Source: an uncultured Roseovarius sp.
Lineage (GTDB): Bacteria > Pseudomonadota > Alphaproteobacteria > Rhodobacterales > Rhodobacteraceae
DNA length: 64,000 nucleotides
Direction of reading: 5' to 3'
NCBI GenBank assembly: GCA_934501475.1
Contig: CAKSUL010000003.1
Coordinates: 5,896-69,895, forward strand
Part shown: piece after piece, positions 1-7,083 of the stretch
Layout: every line of letters starts with the position of its first letter
Numbering within the stretch: the stretch's first letter is position 1
Program-made: the position numbers and the translations under genes
The notes under the pieces: model-generated
The model's database searches: none
Seen by the model: the letters and a program-made list of their open reading frames with translations, nothing else
What the model was told of the DNA's origin: nothing

Positions 1-222
1 CATCAACTGCATGACGAATTCCCCGAACACGCAGCCAGGATTGCCGAACTCAAGGGCAAAGACGCCCATTTCACCCGCCTTGCCGAGCAATATCACGAGA
101 TCAACCGCGCCGTTCACCGCGCCGAAACCAATGTCGAGCCGGTGGAGGATCTGACCGAGGTCGAGATGCGCAAGAAGCGCGGCGCCCTCAAGGACGAGCT
201 TTACCGCATGCTGACCGCCTGA
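1..222 (+). CDS. YdcH-like (DUF465) small protein, 3' part
   Basis: The window opens inside this gene; 73 residues and a TGA stop at 220-222 remain. The chain is charged and helical, with HEINRAVHRAE near the middle and an end in KKRGALKDELYRML, the pattern of the YdcH/DUF465 family of small coiled-coil proteins of unknown function. These are usually 70-80 residues, so only the first few residues are probably lost upstream. It converges on pccR. The family call rests on the heptad-like pattern and on the LKDEL(Y) ending; no biochemical role can be given. Confidence 0.75.
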   Translation, partial: HQLHDEFPEHAARIAELKGKDAHFTRLAEQYHEINRAVHRAETNVEPVEDLTEVEMRKKRGALKDELYRMLTA

Positions 223-231
223 ACCACACCG

Positions 232-267
232 CTGCGCCCGACATCATCCGTGTCGGGCACAGCGCAG
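232..267. terminator. Possible hairpin between convergent genes
   Basis: CCCGACA (237-243) pairs with TGTCGGG (251-257) across a 7-nt loop, and CTGCG (232-236) pairs with CGCAG (263-267) across a one-sided bulge. It lies between the end of the YdcH-like gene and the end of pccR. There is no T-run on either side, so intrinsic termination is only a guess. Confidence 0.3.
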
Positions 268-283
268 GGCACCAGCCCCCCCG

Positions 284-1681
284 TCAGGCGACGTCATAGG
301 GCAGCAATCCGCGCTCATCGGGGTCGATGGCAAGGCGGCGTTCCAGCGGCGGGATCGAGCGTTGGTGGCAATTGATGCGCTCGCAGATCCGGCAGGAAAT
401 GCCGATCGGCTCGAACGCGGCAGGGTTGGAGAGGTCCAGATTGTCGGCATAGACCAGCGCGGGCGCATGTTTCACCTCACAGCCCAGGGCGATGGCGAAA
501 CGGCGCACCGGCGCGCCGAATGATCCGCCCGGTTTCGAGACATCCCGCGCCAGATTGACATAGCGCACCCCGTCCGGCGTTTCGGCCAGTTGGCGCAGGA
601 ACCGGCCCGGCGTTTCAAACGCGCGATGCACGTTCCACAGCGGACAGGCCCCGCCATAGCGCGCGAATTGCATCAGCGTGGCCGAATGCCGCTTGGTGAT
701 GGTGCCGGCCTGATCGACGCGCACGAAAAAGAACGGAATCCCCTTGGCTCCGGGGCGTTGCAGCGTCGAGAGACGATGCGCCACCTGTTCGATCGAGGCC
801 CCGAACCGGTTGGCGAGGATCTCGAGATCATGGCGGCAGTCGCGCGCTTCGCGCTGAAAGCGCTGATAGGGCATCAACGCCGCGCCGGCATAGTAATTGG
901 CCAGACCGATCTTGGCGATGGCGCGGGCCTCGTCCGACTGGAACCGCGCCAGATCCAGCGTCGCCTCAAGCAGTTGATCCTGCGTCAGCAGCGCCAGTTG
1001 CAACAGCGCCTGAAAGCTGCGGGTTTCGGGCGCGGCGCGCGCTGACAGATAGAGCACGCCATTGCCCCGATCGAGGCGGCGCAGCTTGTCGCTGTCGCTC
1101 AGCGCGACGGAAATCCCGATGCCGGACAGGCGGGCGAGGGTGCGTTCATAAATCGACTGGCGCGCATCGCCCGTGGTGCCAAAGCGTTCGGCGGCGCGGT
1201 CCACGGCGTCGATGTAATTGTCGCAGTAGTGAAAGAAATCGCGCACCTCGTTCCAGGGGCTCTGCTGGGTCTGGGCATCGTCGCGGCCCAACGCCTCATC
1301 CAGCGAGGCCAGCCTCTCGTGAGTCTGGCGATAGGCGGCGTGCAGCTCCAGAAAGGCGCGCGCCAGCGCGGGGGCATTGGCGGCCGTCAGGCGCAGATCG
1401 GCCACGGGGGGCGTGTCGGAAAACACCGGATCTGCCAGCGCCTCGCGCATGTCCGACACCATGCGTTCGGCATCGCCCGAGCCCAGTTCGGTGACGTCAA
1501 AGCCGAATTCCTGCGCCAGCGCCAGAACCACCGTCGTGCTGACGGGACGGTTGTTGTTCTCCATCTGGTTCAGATAGGGCAGGGACACGCCCAGCCGCGC
1601 GGCAAAATCCTTTTGGGTGAGGCCAAGGCGCGTGCGCGTTTCGCGCAGCTTGGCCCCGGCATAGAGCTTTCTGGTGGCCAT
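284..1681 (-). CDS. pccR: ScfR-family regulator PccR (short-chain acyl-CoA-sensing, XRE/DUF2083)
   Basis: A 465-residue regulator with an N-terminal XRE helix-turn-helix (about residues 8-65, including GLTQKDFAARLGVS and LNQMENN), a central ImmA/IrrE-like and DUF2083 region, and a Cys-rich C-terminal segment (CRICERINC). This is the architecture of the short-chain fatty acyl-CoA regulators. In Rhodobacter sphaeroides the ScfR member PccR controls pccB and itself through TTTGCAAA-type sites. Here the gene sits one gene away from pccB, and its own promoter carries such boxes at 1694-1731. The open frame continues far upstream, but the ATG at 1681 (MATRKLYAGAKL) starts exactly at the HTH domain, as in the family, and the operator lies just upstream. 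Predicted role: activation or repression of propionyl-CoA carboxylase in response to acyl-CoA. Confidence 0.9.
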   Translation of the reverse strand: MATRKLYAGAKLRETRTRLGLTQKDFAARLGVSLPYLNQMENNNRPVSTTVVLALAQEFGFDVTELGSGDAERMVSDMREALADPVFSDTPPVADLRLTAANAPALARAFLELHAAYRQTHERLASLDEALGRDDAQTQQSPWNEVRDFFHYCDNYIDAVDRAAERFGTTGDARQSIYERTLARLSGIGISVALSDSDKLRRLDRGNGVLYLSARAAPETRSFQALLQLALLTQDQLLEATLDLARFQSDEARAIAKIGLANYYAGAALMPYQRFQREARDCRHDLEILANRFGASIEQVAHRLSTLQRPGAKGIPFFFVRVDQAGTITKRHSATLMQFARYGGACPLWNVHRAFETPGRFLRQLAETPDGVRYVNLARDVSKPGGSFGAPVRRFAIALGCEVKHAPALVYADNLDLSNPAAFEPIGISCRICERINCHQRSIPPLERRLAIDPDERGLLPYDVA

Positions 1682-1693
1682 GAGGTCTCCGGC

Positions 1694-1731
1694 TTTGCAG
1701 CTTTGCTTTGGGGGCAGGTTAGGTTTGCAAA
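1694..1731 (-). promoter_or_regulatory. PccR/ScfR operator array at the pccR promoter
   Basis: On the plus strand: TTTGCA at 1694-1699, TTTGC at 1702-1706, and a perfect TTTGCAAA at 1724-1731. The innermost box lies only 12 bases upstream of the pccR start codon, so bound regulator would block initiation; this fits autorepression. The motif is the one reported for PccR in R. sphaeroides, although the spacing differs from the TTTGCAAA-X4-TTTGCAAA form I recall. Confidence 0.7.
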
Positions 1732-1770
1732 GCGATCTGCGCAAGATGCCTGCATGTGCGCCGCGTCGCG

Positions 1771-2994
1771 TCAGGACATGCTCATCCGCATCCGGCGTTC
1801 GCGCCGCATCACCAGCAGGATCGCCACCACCGCCATCAGCGCAGTGATCAGCATGATCCAGAGCAGCGGAAACGCCCCGCTGCCGGGCGTCAGCAAGGCA
1901 CCCGCCAGCGCCGACAGTGCCGCCCCGATCCCGATCATCAGCGCCCCCGACAGCCCGCTGGCCGTGCCCGCCAGATGCGGGCGCACCGACAGTGCCCCGG
2001 CGGTCGCATTCGGGATCGCCATGCCATTTCCCAGCCCCATCAGCGTCATCAACCCGAAAAAGCTGAGCGCGGTGCCGAGCCCGGCATAAAACAGCAACAG
2101 GTTCAGCAGGATTCCCCCCGCATTGATCAGCGTGCCCCAATACACCATGCGGTTGACCCCGATCCGCACCGAATAGCGCCCCGAGAGGAAATTCCCCGCG
2201 AAATACCCGATCGCGGGCGCGCCGAAATAGAGGCCCAGTTCAGCCGAATCCAGCGCGAACACATGATCCCCGACATAGGGCGCGCCCCCCAGATAGGCAA
2301 AGAACGCCCCCGAACACAGGCCCGACGCCGCCGCATAGCCCCAGAACCGGGGCGAGCGGAACAATACCGGGTATTCGCGAAACTGCTGGGCCAGTGAAAA
2401 TTCGCTTTTGGCGGCGGTCTCGCCCAGATCGGTCCAGGTCAACCACAGCACCGCGCCCCCCAGGACGAACAACAGCCAGAACGACGATTGCCACCCGAAT
2501 GCCTGATCCAGCACGCCGCCGACCGCGGGGCCCAGCATCGGAACCACGGCCATGCCCATGGTGACATAACCGATCATGCTTGCGGCCTGATTTTGCGGAA
2601 CGATGTCGCGCACGATGGCGCGGCTCAGCACCATGGCGGCGACGATGGCGGCCTGAATCATGCGAAAGGTCAGGAACACCCAGACATTGCCGGACAGCGC
2701 ACAGCCCAGTGTCGCCAGCAGGAAAATGATCAGCCCGCCCAGAATGATCGGCCTGCGGCCGAACTTGTCCGACAGCGGCCCGATAAAGACCTGAAACACC
2801 GCGTTGACCGCCAGATAGAGCGCGACAGACAACTGCACCAGCCGGTAATCCGCCTCAAGATACTCGGCCATGCCGGGCAGGCTGGGCAGGAAGATGTTCA
2901 TCGCCAGCGCCGACAGCCCCGCAAGCAGGATCAGCGTCGCGATATGTGGCGGGGTGGTGCGGTCCAGAAAGCGGGCTTTGGGCGGGGTGTTCAT
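1771..2994 (-). CDS. Bcr/CflA-like MFS drug-efflux transporter
   Basis: 407 residues, about 12 hydrophobic segments. The first loop holds the MFS signature GPLSDKFGRRP, followed by FRMIQAA and LSRAIVRDIV, typical of the DHA1 Bcr/CflA multidrug-efflux branch, a proton-driven inner-membrane antiporter. It ends in a basic tail (MRRERRMRM). I chose the ATG at 2994; a TTG at 3024 would add ten residues. It diverges from pccB, with its start about 60 bp from the TTTGC array, so PccR could also affect it. The substrate cannot be read from the sequence. Its place between pccR and pccB may only reflect genome order. Confidence 0.88.
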   Translation of the reverse strand: MNTPPKARFLDRTTPPHIATLILLAGLSALAMNIFLPSLPGMAEYLEADYRLVQLSVALYLAVNAVFQVFIGPLSDKFGRRPIILGGLIIFLLATLGCALSGNVWVFLTFRMIQAAIVAAMVLSRAIVRDIVPQNQAASMIGYVTMGMAVVPMLGPAVGGVLDQAFGWQSSFWLLFVLGGAVLWLTWTDLGETAAKSEFSLAQQFREYPVLFRSPRFWGYAAASGLCSGAFFAYLGGAPYVGDHVFALDSAELGLYFGAPAIGYFAGNFLSGRYSVRIGVNRMVYWGTLINAGGILLNLLLFYAGLGTALSFFGLMTLMGLGNGMAIPNATAGALSVRPHLAGTASGLSGALMIGIGAALSALAGALLTPGSGAFPLLWIMLITALMAVVAILLVMRRERRMRMSMS

Positions 2995-3018
2995 ATTGCT
3001 ATGGCTAGGCTCGGCGAT

Positions 3019-3098
3019 CTGCAAAGTCCATCACGCTCGGCCATATATTCAATTTTGCAGATTTGCGGCGTTAGCTTTGCAGGTCTTTGCAAATTTGC
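3019..3098 (+). promoter_or_regulatory. PccR/ScfR operator array upstream of pccB
   Basis: Plus-strand TTTGC cores start at 3054, 3062, 3076, 3086 and 3094; the 3086-3093 copy is the full palindrome TTTGCAAA. A further CTTTGCAG lies on the minus strand at 3019-3026. The block TTTGCAG[A/C]TTTGC followed about 22-24 bases later by TTTGCAAA occurs both here and at the pccR promoter. It ends 63 bases before the pccB start, a good position for transcriptional control. Confidence 0.75.
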
Positions 3099-3161
3099 CG
3101 AAAACCGCTTTGGCCTGCGCCGGTTTTGCGGGTAGAACAGCGCAAACGCAAGGGGACAACC

Positions 3162-4694
3162 ATGACCGAAATTTTGCAAGAACTGGAAAAGCGGCGCAGC
3201 GAGGCCGTTCTGGGCGGTGGAGCCCACCGGATCGAGGCGCAGCACGCCAAGGGCAAGCTGACCGCGCGCGAACGGATCGAATTGCTGCTGGACGAGGACA
3301 GTTTCGAAGAGTTCGACATGTTCGTCACCCATCGCTGCACCGATTTCGGCATGGAAAAACAACGCCCTTACGGCGATGGCGTGGTCACCGGCTGGGGCAC
3401 GATCAACGGGCGCATGGTCTATCTGTTCAGTCAGGATTTCACCGTCTTTGGCGGCTCGCTCTCGGAAACCCACGCCCAGAAGATCTGCAAGATCATGGAT
3501 ATGGCGGTGCAGAACGGTGCGCCGGTGATCGGCATCAACGATTCGGGCGGCGCGCGCATTCAGGAGGGCGTGGCCTCGCTTGCCGGCTACGCCGAGGTGT
3601 TCCAGCGCAACATCCTCGCCAGCGGCGTCATCCCGCAGATCAGCATCATCATGGGCCCCTGTGCGGGCGGCGCGGTCTATTCCCCGGCGATGACCGACTT
3701 CATCTTCATGGTCAAGGACACGTCCTACATGTTCGTGACCGGCCCCGATGTGGTCAAGACCGTGACCAACGAGGTGGTGACGGCCGAGGAGCTGGGCGGC
3801 GCCTCGACCCATACCCGTAAATCCAGCGTGGCGGACGGCGCCTTTGAGAACGATGTCGAGGCGCTGGCCGAAGTGCGCAGGCTGGTTGATTTCCTGCCCT
3901 CGTCGAACCGCGAGAAACCCCCGGTGCGCCCGTTCTTCGATCAGCCGGGCCGGGTCGAGATGTCGCTTGATACGCTGATCCCCGACAACCCCAACTCGCC
4001 CTATGACATGAAGGAATTGATCACCAAGGTCGCGGATGAGGGTGATTTCTATGAGATCCAGGAGGATTTTGCCCGCAACATCATCACCGGGTTCATCCGC
4101 CTTGAAGGGCGCAGCATCGGCGTGGTGGCCAATCAGCCGATGGTTCTGGCCGGATGTCTGGACATCGACAGTTCACGCAAGGCCGCGCGCTTTGTGCGGT
4201 TCTGCGATGCGTTCGAAATTCCGATCCTGACCTTCGTGGATGTGCCCGGCTTTCTGCCCGGCACCGGGCAGGAATTCGGCGGCGTGATCAAGCATGGTGC
4301 GAAACTGCTGTTCGCCTATGGTCAGGCGACGGTGCCGATGGTGACGGTGATCACCCGCAAGGCCTATGGCGGGGCCTATGACGTGATGGCGTCCAAACAT
4401 CTGCGCGCCGATATCAACTATGCGTGGCCCACCGCCGAGATCGCGGTGATGGGCGCCAGGGGCGCGACCGAGATCATCCACCGCGCCGATCGCGACAACC
4501 CCGAAAAGCTGGCCCAGCACACCAAGGATTACGAGGCGCGCTTTGCCAATCCGTTCGTTGCCGCCGAACGCGGCTTTATTGACGAGGTGATCATGCCCCA
4601 CAGCACACGCGTGCGCGTCAGCCGCGCCTTTGCGTCGCTGCGGCAGAAAAAGGCGGATATCCCATGGAAAAAACACGACAACATTCCGCTGTGA
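3162..4694 (+). CDS. pccB: Propionyl-CoA carboxylase beta subunit (carboxyltransferase)
   Basis: 510 residues, the usual length. It transfers the carboxyl group from biotin to propionyl-CoA, giving (S)-methylmalonyl-CoA, as the beta part of the PccAB dodecamer. The N-terminal acyl-CoA carboxylase half contains [10 protein letters not shown] (about 128-137) and [11 protein letters not shown] (about 164-174), whose glycines form an oxyanion hole; the C-terminal half has [26 protein letters not shown] and [10 protein letters not shown]. The ATG at 3162 has an AAGGGG ribosome site at 3150-3155. Expression is probably set by the PccR array upstream. Its partner pccA lies 2.4 kb downstream, beyond several small genes and a strong terminator, so the two subunits are not in one simple operon. 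Confidence 0.97.
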   Translation: MTEILQELEKRRSEAVLGGGAHRIEAQHAKGKLTARERIELLLDEDSFEEFDMFVTHRCTDFGMEKQRPYGDGVVTGWGTINGRMVYLFSQDFTVFGGSLSETHAQKICKIMDMAVQNGAPVIGINDSGGARIQEGVASLAGYAEVFQRNILASGVIPQISIIMGPCAGGAVYSPAMTDFIFMVKDTSYMFVTGPDVVKTVTNEVVTAEELGGASTHTRKSSVADGAFENDVEALAEVRRLVDFLPSSNREKPPVRPFFDQPGRVEMSLDTLIPDNPNSPYDMKELITKVADEGDFYEIQEDFARNIITGFIRLEGRSIGVVANQPMVLAGCLDIDSSRKAARFVRFCDAFEIPILTFVDVPGFLPGTGQEFGGVIKHGAKLLFAYGQATVPMVTVITRKAYGGAYDVMASKHLRADINYAWPTAEIAVMGARGATEIIHRADRDNPEKLAQHTKDYEARFANPFVAAERGFIDEVIMPHSTRVRVSRAFASLRQKKADIPWKKHDNIPL

Positions 4695-4753
4695 CGCCAT
4701 GACAGGAACCCCGATGGCGGCCCGCGCGTTTCCTTGCGAGAAGGAGGTGCAAC

Positions 4754-5035
4754 ATGGCCAGCACACAGAATTCAGACGGCACGGACAGATCCGGCATCAA
4801 GGACGAAGAGACCTATTCGGCGCTTCGCGACAAGGGGATGTCCAAGGAAAAGGCCGCGCGCATCGCCAATGCGCAGGCCAACGAGGACATGCATCCGTCG
4901 CGCAAGGGCGGCAAGGCCGCGCCTTACGAGGAGTGGACCAGGGATGCGCTCTACAGCCGCGCACAGGAGATCGGGATCGACGGGCGCTCGGGCATGACCA
5001 AGGCGCAGTTGATCAAGGCGCTGCGCAACCACTGA
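4754..5035 (+). CDS. Small Rho-N/DUF7218-like protein
   Basis: 93 residues, hydrophilic. The N-terminal half (DEETYSALRDKGMSKEKAARIANA) resembles DUF7218, and the C-terminal half ends in a short SAP/Rho-N-like helix-extended-loop-helix unit (RDALYSRAQEIGIDGRSGMTKAQLIKALR), a fold that often binds nucleic acid. A very strong ribosome site (AGAAGGAGGT, 4739-4748) precedes the ATG, suggesting high expression. Proteins of this kind are common in alphaproteobacteria and are sometimes stress-induced; no function is established to my knowledge. It follows pccB by 59 bases and could be read from the same message. Confidence 0.82.
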   Translation: MASTQNSDGTDRSGIKDEETYSALRDKGMSKEKAARIANAQANEDMHPSRKGGKAAPYEEWTRDALYSRAQEIGIDGRSGMTKAQLIKALRNH

Positions 5036-5078
5036 CGCGGCCCCTGTCCGATATCCGGCGCGTCATGGGGCGGGCAGG

Positions 5079-5450
5079 ATGAGCGGTCAGGCCAATGCCG
5101 GCAATGTCGCCGCTGCGGCGGGGGCGTTGACCCTGCCGTCGGGCCATGCCGCGCGCCTGTTCGAGCGGCTGGATGAGCCGGGCGATGACGGCATGATCTA
5201 CCGGTTCCGCTTTGTCTCCGAGGGGTTTCGCGTGATCGACGCGGACGCGGATGCCGCCTTGGCGGACCTGGAATTTCTGTGCCAGCACTACGCCCTCAGG
5301 AACCTGCCCGTTGACGGCGCGCCGCCCGCACAGATCATCATTTCGCTGGCGGATCGCGAAGTGCCATTTGCCACCACAGACCCCGCCGCAACCCAGGTTT
5401 TCGAGGCTTTCAGCGTCGAGAATGACACCTGTATCTGGGAGATGTTTTGA
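5079..5450 (+). CDS. DUF6497-like protein
   Basis: 123 residues with no known catalytic motif. The core LPSGHAARLFERLDEPG...IYRFRFVSEGF, the block LEFLCQHYALRNLP, the segment PAQIIISLADREVPF and the end ENDTCIWEMF match what I know as DUF6497, a family largely confined to Rhodobacterales. Family members often carry a signal peptide; none is obvious here, the start being MSGQANAGNVAAAAGALT. It starts 43 bases after the preceding small gene on the same strand. Role unknown. Confidence 0.7.
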   Translation: MSGQANAGNVAAAAGALTLPSGHAARLFERLDEPGDDGMIYRFRFVSEGFRVIDADADAALADLEFLCQHYALRNLPVDGAPPAQIIISLADREVPFATTDPAATQVFEAFSVENDTCIWEMF

Positions 5451-5664
5451 TGGTGACACCATATCTTGCGCGCCCAAGCGCAGGCAGGGGCGGATATGAG
5501 GCTTTGCGGCCACATCGCGCCGACATGCATCGGCCTGCATATCAATTCAACGTGAATTCGATTATCGTCGGCGTCGATTGCACCCAAGCAATCTTAACCT
5601 CGAATCCGGGGCAGGTGGGGGGCTTTGCCCTGAAATCACCCTTTGAAAGAGACAGGAGAACAAC
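5451..5664 (+). other. Intergenic stretch, probable promoter region of the small lipoprotein gene
   Basis: 214 bases without a convincing gene. It contains a short hairpin (GCCGA-CATGCA-TCGGC, near 5518-5533) and an AATTC-AACGT-GAATT inverted repeat near 5544-5558. A GACAGGAG ribosome site precedes the ATG at 5665. No recognised promoter consensus. Confidence 0.4.
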
Positions 5665-5811
5665 ATGTCGAACAGTTTCAAGATCCTTATCGCAGTCGGC
5701 CTGGTGGCCATGGTCGGTGCATGTGCACAGCCCGCACAAGAAGAATATGTCGTGGTCGAGCCGATCACGGTCGAGCCCGTATCCTCCGGCAAGTACGGCG
5801 GAAAATACTGA
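5665..5811 (+). CDS. Small lipoprotein, 48 residues
   Basis: A short gene with an ideal ribosome site (ACAGGAG) 7 bases before ATG. The product has a basic N-terminus, a hydrophobic stretch (ILIAVGLVAMV) and a lipobox ending VGAC, so lipidation at Cys20 is expected. The mature 29 residues are acidic-polar with a VVVEPITVEPVSS segment and end in GKYGGKY. Tiny lipoproteins of this layout recur in Rhodobacteraceae; no function known. A stable hairpin follows at 5837-5858. Confidence 0.75.
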   Translation: MSNSFKILIAVGLVAMVGACAQPAQEEYVVVEPITVEPVSSGKYGGKY

Positions 5812-5836
5812 GCGTTCTGAACGCCCAGGGCTGACA

Positions 5837-5858
5837 GGGCAGGCCGCAAGGCCTGTCC
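5837..5858 (+). terminator. Candidate terminator hairpin after the small lipoprotein gene
   Basis: GGCAGGCC (5838-5845), loop GCAA, then GGCCTGTC (5850-5857), an 8-bp stem with one G-U pair and a GNRA-type loop, 26 bases after the stop. No T-run follows, so it may stabilise the 3' end rather than terminate. Confidence 0.4.
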
Positions 5859-5937
5859 GACACATACCTGACCGCGCCCTTCGCCGCCTCAGCGGCAATC
5901 GTGCATGGCCCCGTTTCACATTTCATGGGGGTCTGTC

Positions 5938-6291
5938 ATGCTGAAGCATCGCGGCTTTCCCGGGCGTCTGCCCGGCTCTGATTTCCAATTCATCATCCGG
6001 CGCGGCAACGCCAAGGGCGTCACCCGCATCATCCGGCGCGAGCGCTATCGCGACCGCAAGCCGGCGGATCGGCGGGCCGACGCGGGATTCATGCGCGCCT
6101 TGTGGTTGCATTTTGGCCCGCACCCGTTCGAGCGCGGCAACCTGGACGCCGGGCGGCTGAGCTGGCTGTTCGGCCGCGAGGTTCTGCCCGCCGAAGATCC
6201 GTTCGACCCCGAAAGCTATGAGGCGTTGCTGGTGATCGATGAGGCCGCAGCGCGGCGTTCGTTTCCCGATGCATTCGACGACGCGCCGTGA
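5938..6291 (+). CDS. Hypothetical protein, basic N-terminal half
   Basis: 117 residues from the ATG at 5938 (MLKHRGFPGRLPG); an upstream ATG at 5905 would add eleven. The first half is strongly basic (IIRRGNAKGVTRIIRRERYRDRKPADRR), the second acidic, ending DAFDDAP. I recognise no domain. The codon usage is normal high-GC and the frame is uninterrupted. A GGGG tract is 9 bases upstream of the chosen start. Function unknown; the charge split might suit nucleic-acid or membrane-surface contact, but that is only a guess. Confidence 0.6.
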   Translation: MLKHRGFPGRLPGSDFQFIIRRGNAKGVTRIIRRERYRDRKPADRRADAGFMRALWLHFGPHPFERGNLDAGRLSWLFGREVLPAEDPFDPESYEALLVIDEAAARRSFPDAFDDAP

Positions 6292-6399
6292 TCATGCATC
6301 GATCTTCCCGTAATGTTCCCCGCCAATATGGGCGGAATTTTGCCACCAAGGGTTGTGCGGGGCGTCCGACAAGCGTTTTTTCGCGCAAGAATTGCGGAT

Positions 6400-6581
6400 T
6401 TACGCGGATTGCCGCCCGATCCGGGGTGTCGCGCGCGATGTTCTTGGCAGGGGCGGCGCACCCGGTCACAGTCAATACCGTAGTGGCGGGCCTTCCCCAA
6501 GGGTCCGGGACAATTAGTCCGAACCGTTACCCTTCCCCTGACGGGCGGCATTTCGCACAATTGCGGGTGCCGCCCTTTTTT
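6400..6581 (+). ncRNA. Candidate small RNA (unassigned)
   Basis: A structured, non-coding segment ending at the best intrinsic terminator in this part of the window. The 5' end is not defined by a clear promoter and is only approximate. I could not match it to 6S, SRP, tmRNA or RNase P. The alternative is that it is merely a long 3' untranslated region of the gene ending at 6291. Confidence 0.3.
6543..6581 (+). terminator. Strong intrinsic terminator
   Basis: GGGCGGCA (6543-6550) pairs perfectly with TGCCGCCC (6568-6575). A nested CGCA/TGCG stem (6554-6557 with 6562-6565) fills the loop, and six Ts follow at 6576-6581. Confidence 0.88.
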
Positions 6582-6718
6582 CCATATACCCCAGAATGTT
6601 ACAGCAATCGGCAAGGCTCCGCGCAATTTGGCGTTGCGGGGGGATTGCGCTTTGACGCGGGCGGCGAAATGGCCTTGAATACGCGGATAAATAATCCCCA
6701 ATCAAGAGGCTACAATCG

Positions 6719-6934
6719 ATGCACAGGATCAACACCCCCATACGGGCCGCCCTTTCCGTTCTGGCACTTGGCGCACTCGGCGCCTGTGGTGACACGGCGC
6801 TGGAACAGGGCCTTTTCGGCGCGGGTGCCGGGGCCACGACAGCGGCTGTGCTGGATGGCAATCTGGCGGCGGGTGCCGTTGTCGGCGCCGCCGGCAACAT
6901 CGCCTATTGCCAGACCTATCCCGAACGCTGCTGA
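6719..6934 (+). CDS. Small glycine-rich lipoprotein
   Basis: 71 residues. A signal sequence (INTPIRAALSVLALGALGAC) ends in the lipobox LGAC, so the mature protein would begin at the Cys. The mature part contains GLFGAGAGATTAAVLDGNLAAGAVVGAAGN, a glycine-zipper-like stretch able to pack against a membrane, and ends with two Cys (YCQTYPERC) that could form a disulphide in the periplasm. Such small glycine-zipper lipoproteins are common envelope components in Rhodobacterales. Its transcript should end at the terminator at 6995-7029. Function unknown. Confidence 0.78.
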   Translation: MHRINTPIRAALSVLALGALGACGDTALEQGLFGAGAGATTAAVLDGNLAAGAVVGAAGNIAYCQTYPERC

Positions 6935-6994
6935 TGATCTGAACCGTGTCCTGATCGGACGCGCGCCCACCACTCACATATTCACCACTCATGC

Positions 6995-7029
6995 AACCAC
7001 CGGTGCGCCCTGCGCGCCGGTGGTTTTTT
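6995..7029 (+). terminator. Strong intrinsic terminator just upstream of pccA
   Basis: CCACCGGTGCGC (6997-7008), loop CCT, GCGCGCCGGTGG (7012-7023), a 12-bp stem with one wobble, followed by TTTTTT (7024-7029). The last two A-T pairs extend the stem. It lies only 54 bases before the pccA start codon. Confidence 0.9.
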
Positions 7030-7042
7030 CATGTCATGCCGA

Positions 7043-7056
7043 TGCGAAACATCGCA
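7043..7056 (+). promoter_or_regulatory. Inverted repeat between terminator and pccA
   Basis: TGCGA-AACA-TCGCA, a perfect 5-4-5 inverted repeat, overlaps GATG-CGAAA-CATC. It sits in the only space available for a pccA promoter between the terminator and the start codon. It does not match the TTTGC boxes found at pccB and pccR. Confidence 0.3.
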
Positions 7057-7083
7057 GGGCCCAGAACTGAAGGGGACAAGACC

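Larger units (their letters stand above)
6292..6718 (+). other. 427-base non-coding stretch holding a probable small RNA and its terminator
   Basis: No credible gene on either strand. It has runs of complementary sequence (GGAC-AATTA-GTCC near 6507-6520; CGGT...ACCG near 6465-6481) and closes with a strong intrinsic terminator at 6543-6581. The remainder, 6582-6718, must hold the promoter and leader of the next lipoprotein gene; a TTGACG near 6652 and AT-rich GGATAAATAAT near 6684 are weak promoter candidates. Confidence 0.5.

Noticed and set aside
284..2140. The pccR frame extended upstream to about 618 residues
   Set aside because: The added 153 residues run over the operator and into the neighbouring MFS gene, and homologues start at MATRKLY.
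5079..5450. Annotation of the DUF6497-like protein as acetolactate synthase
   Set aside because: It is 123 residues and lacks any thiamine diphosphate-binding motif.
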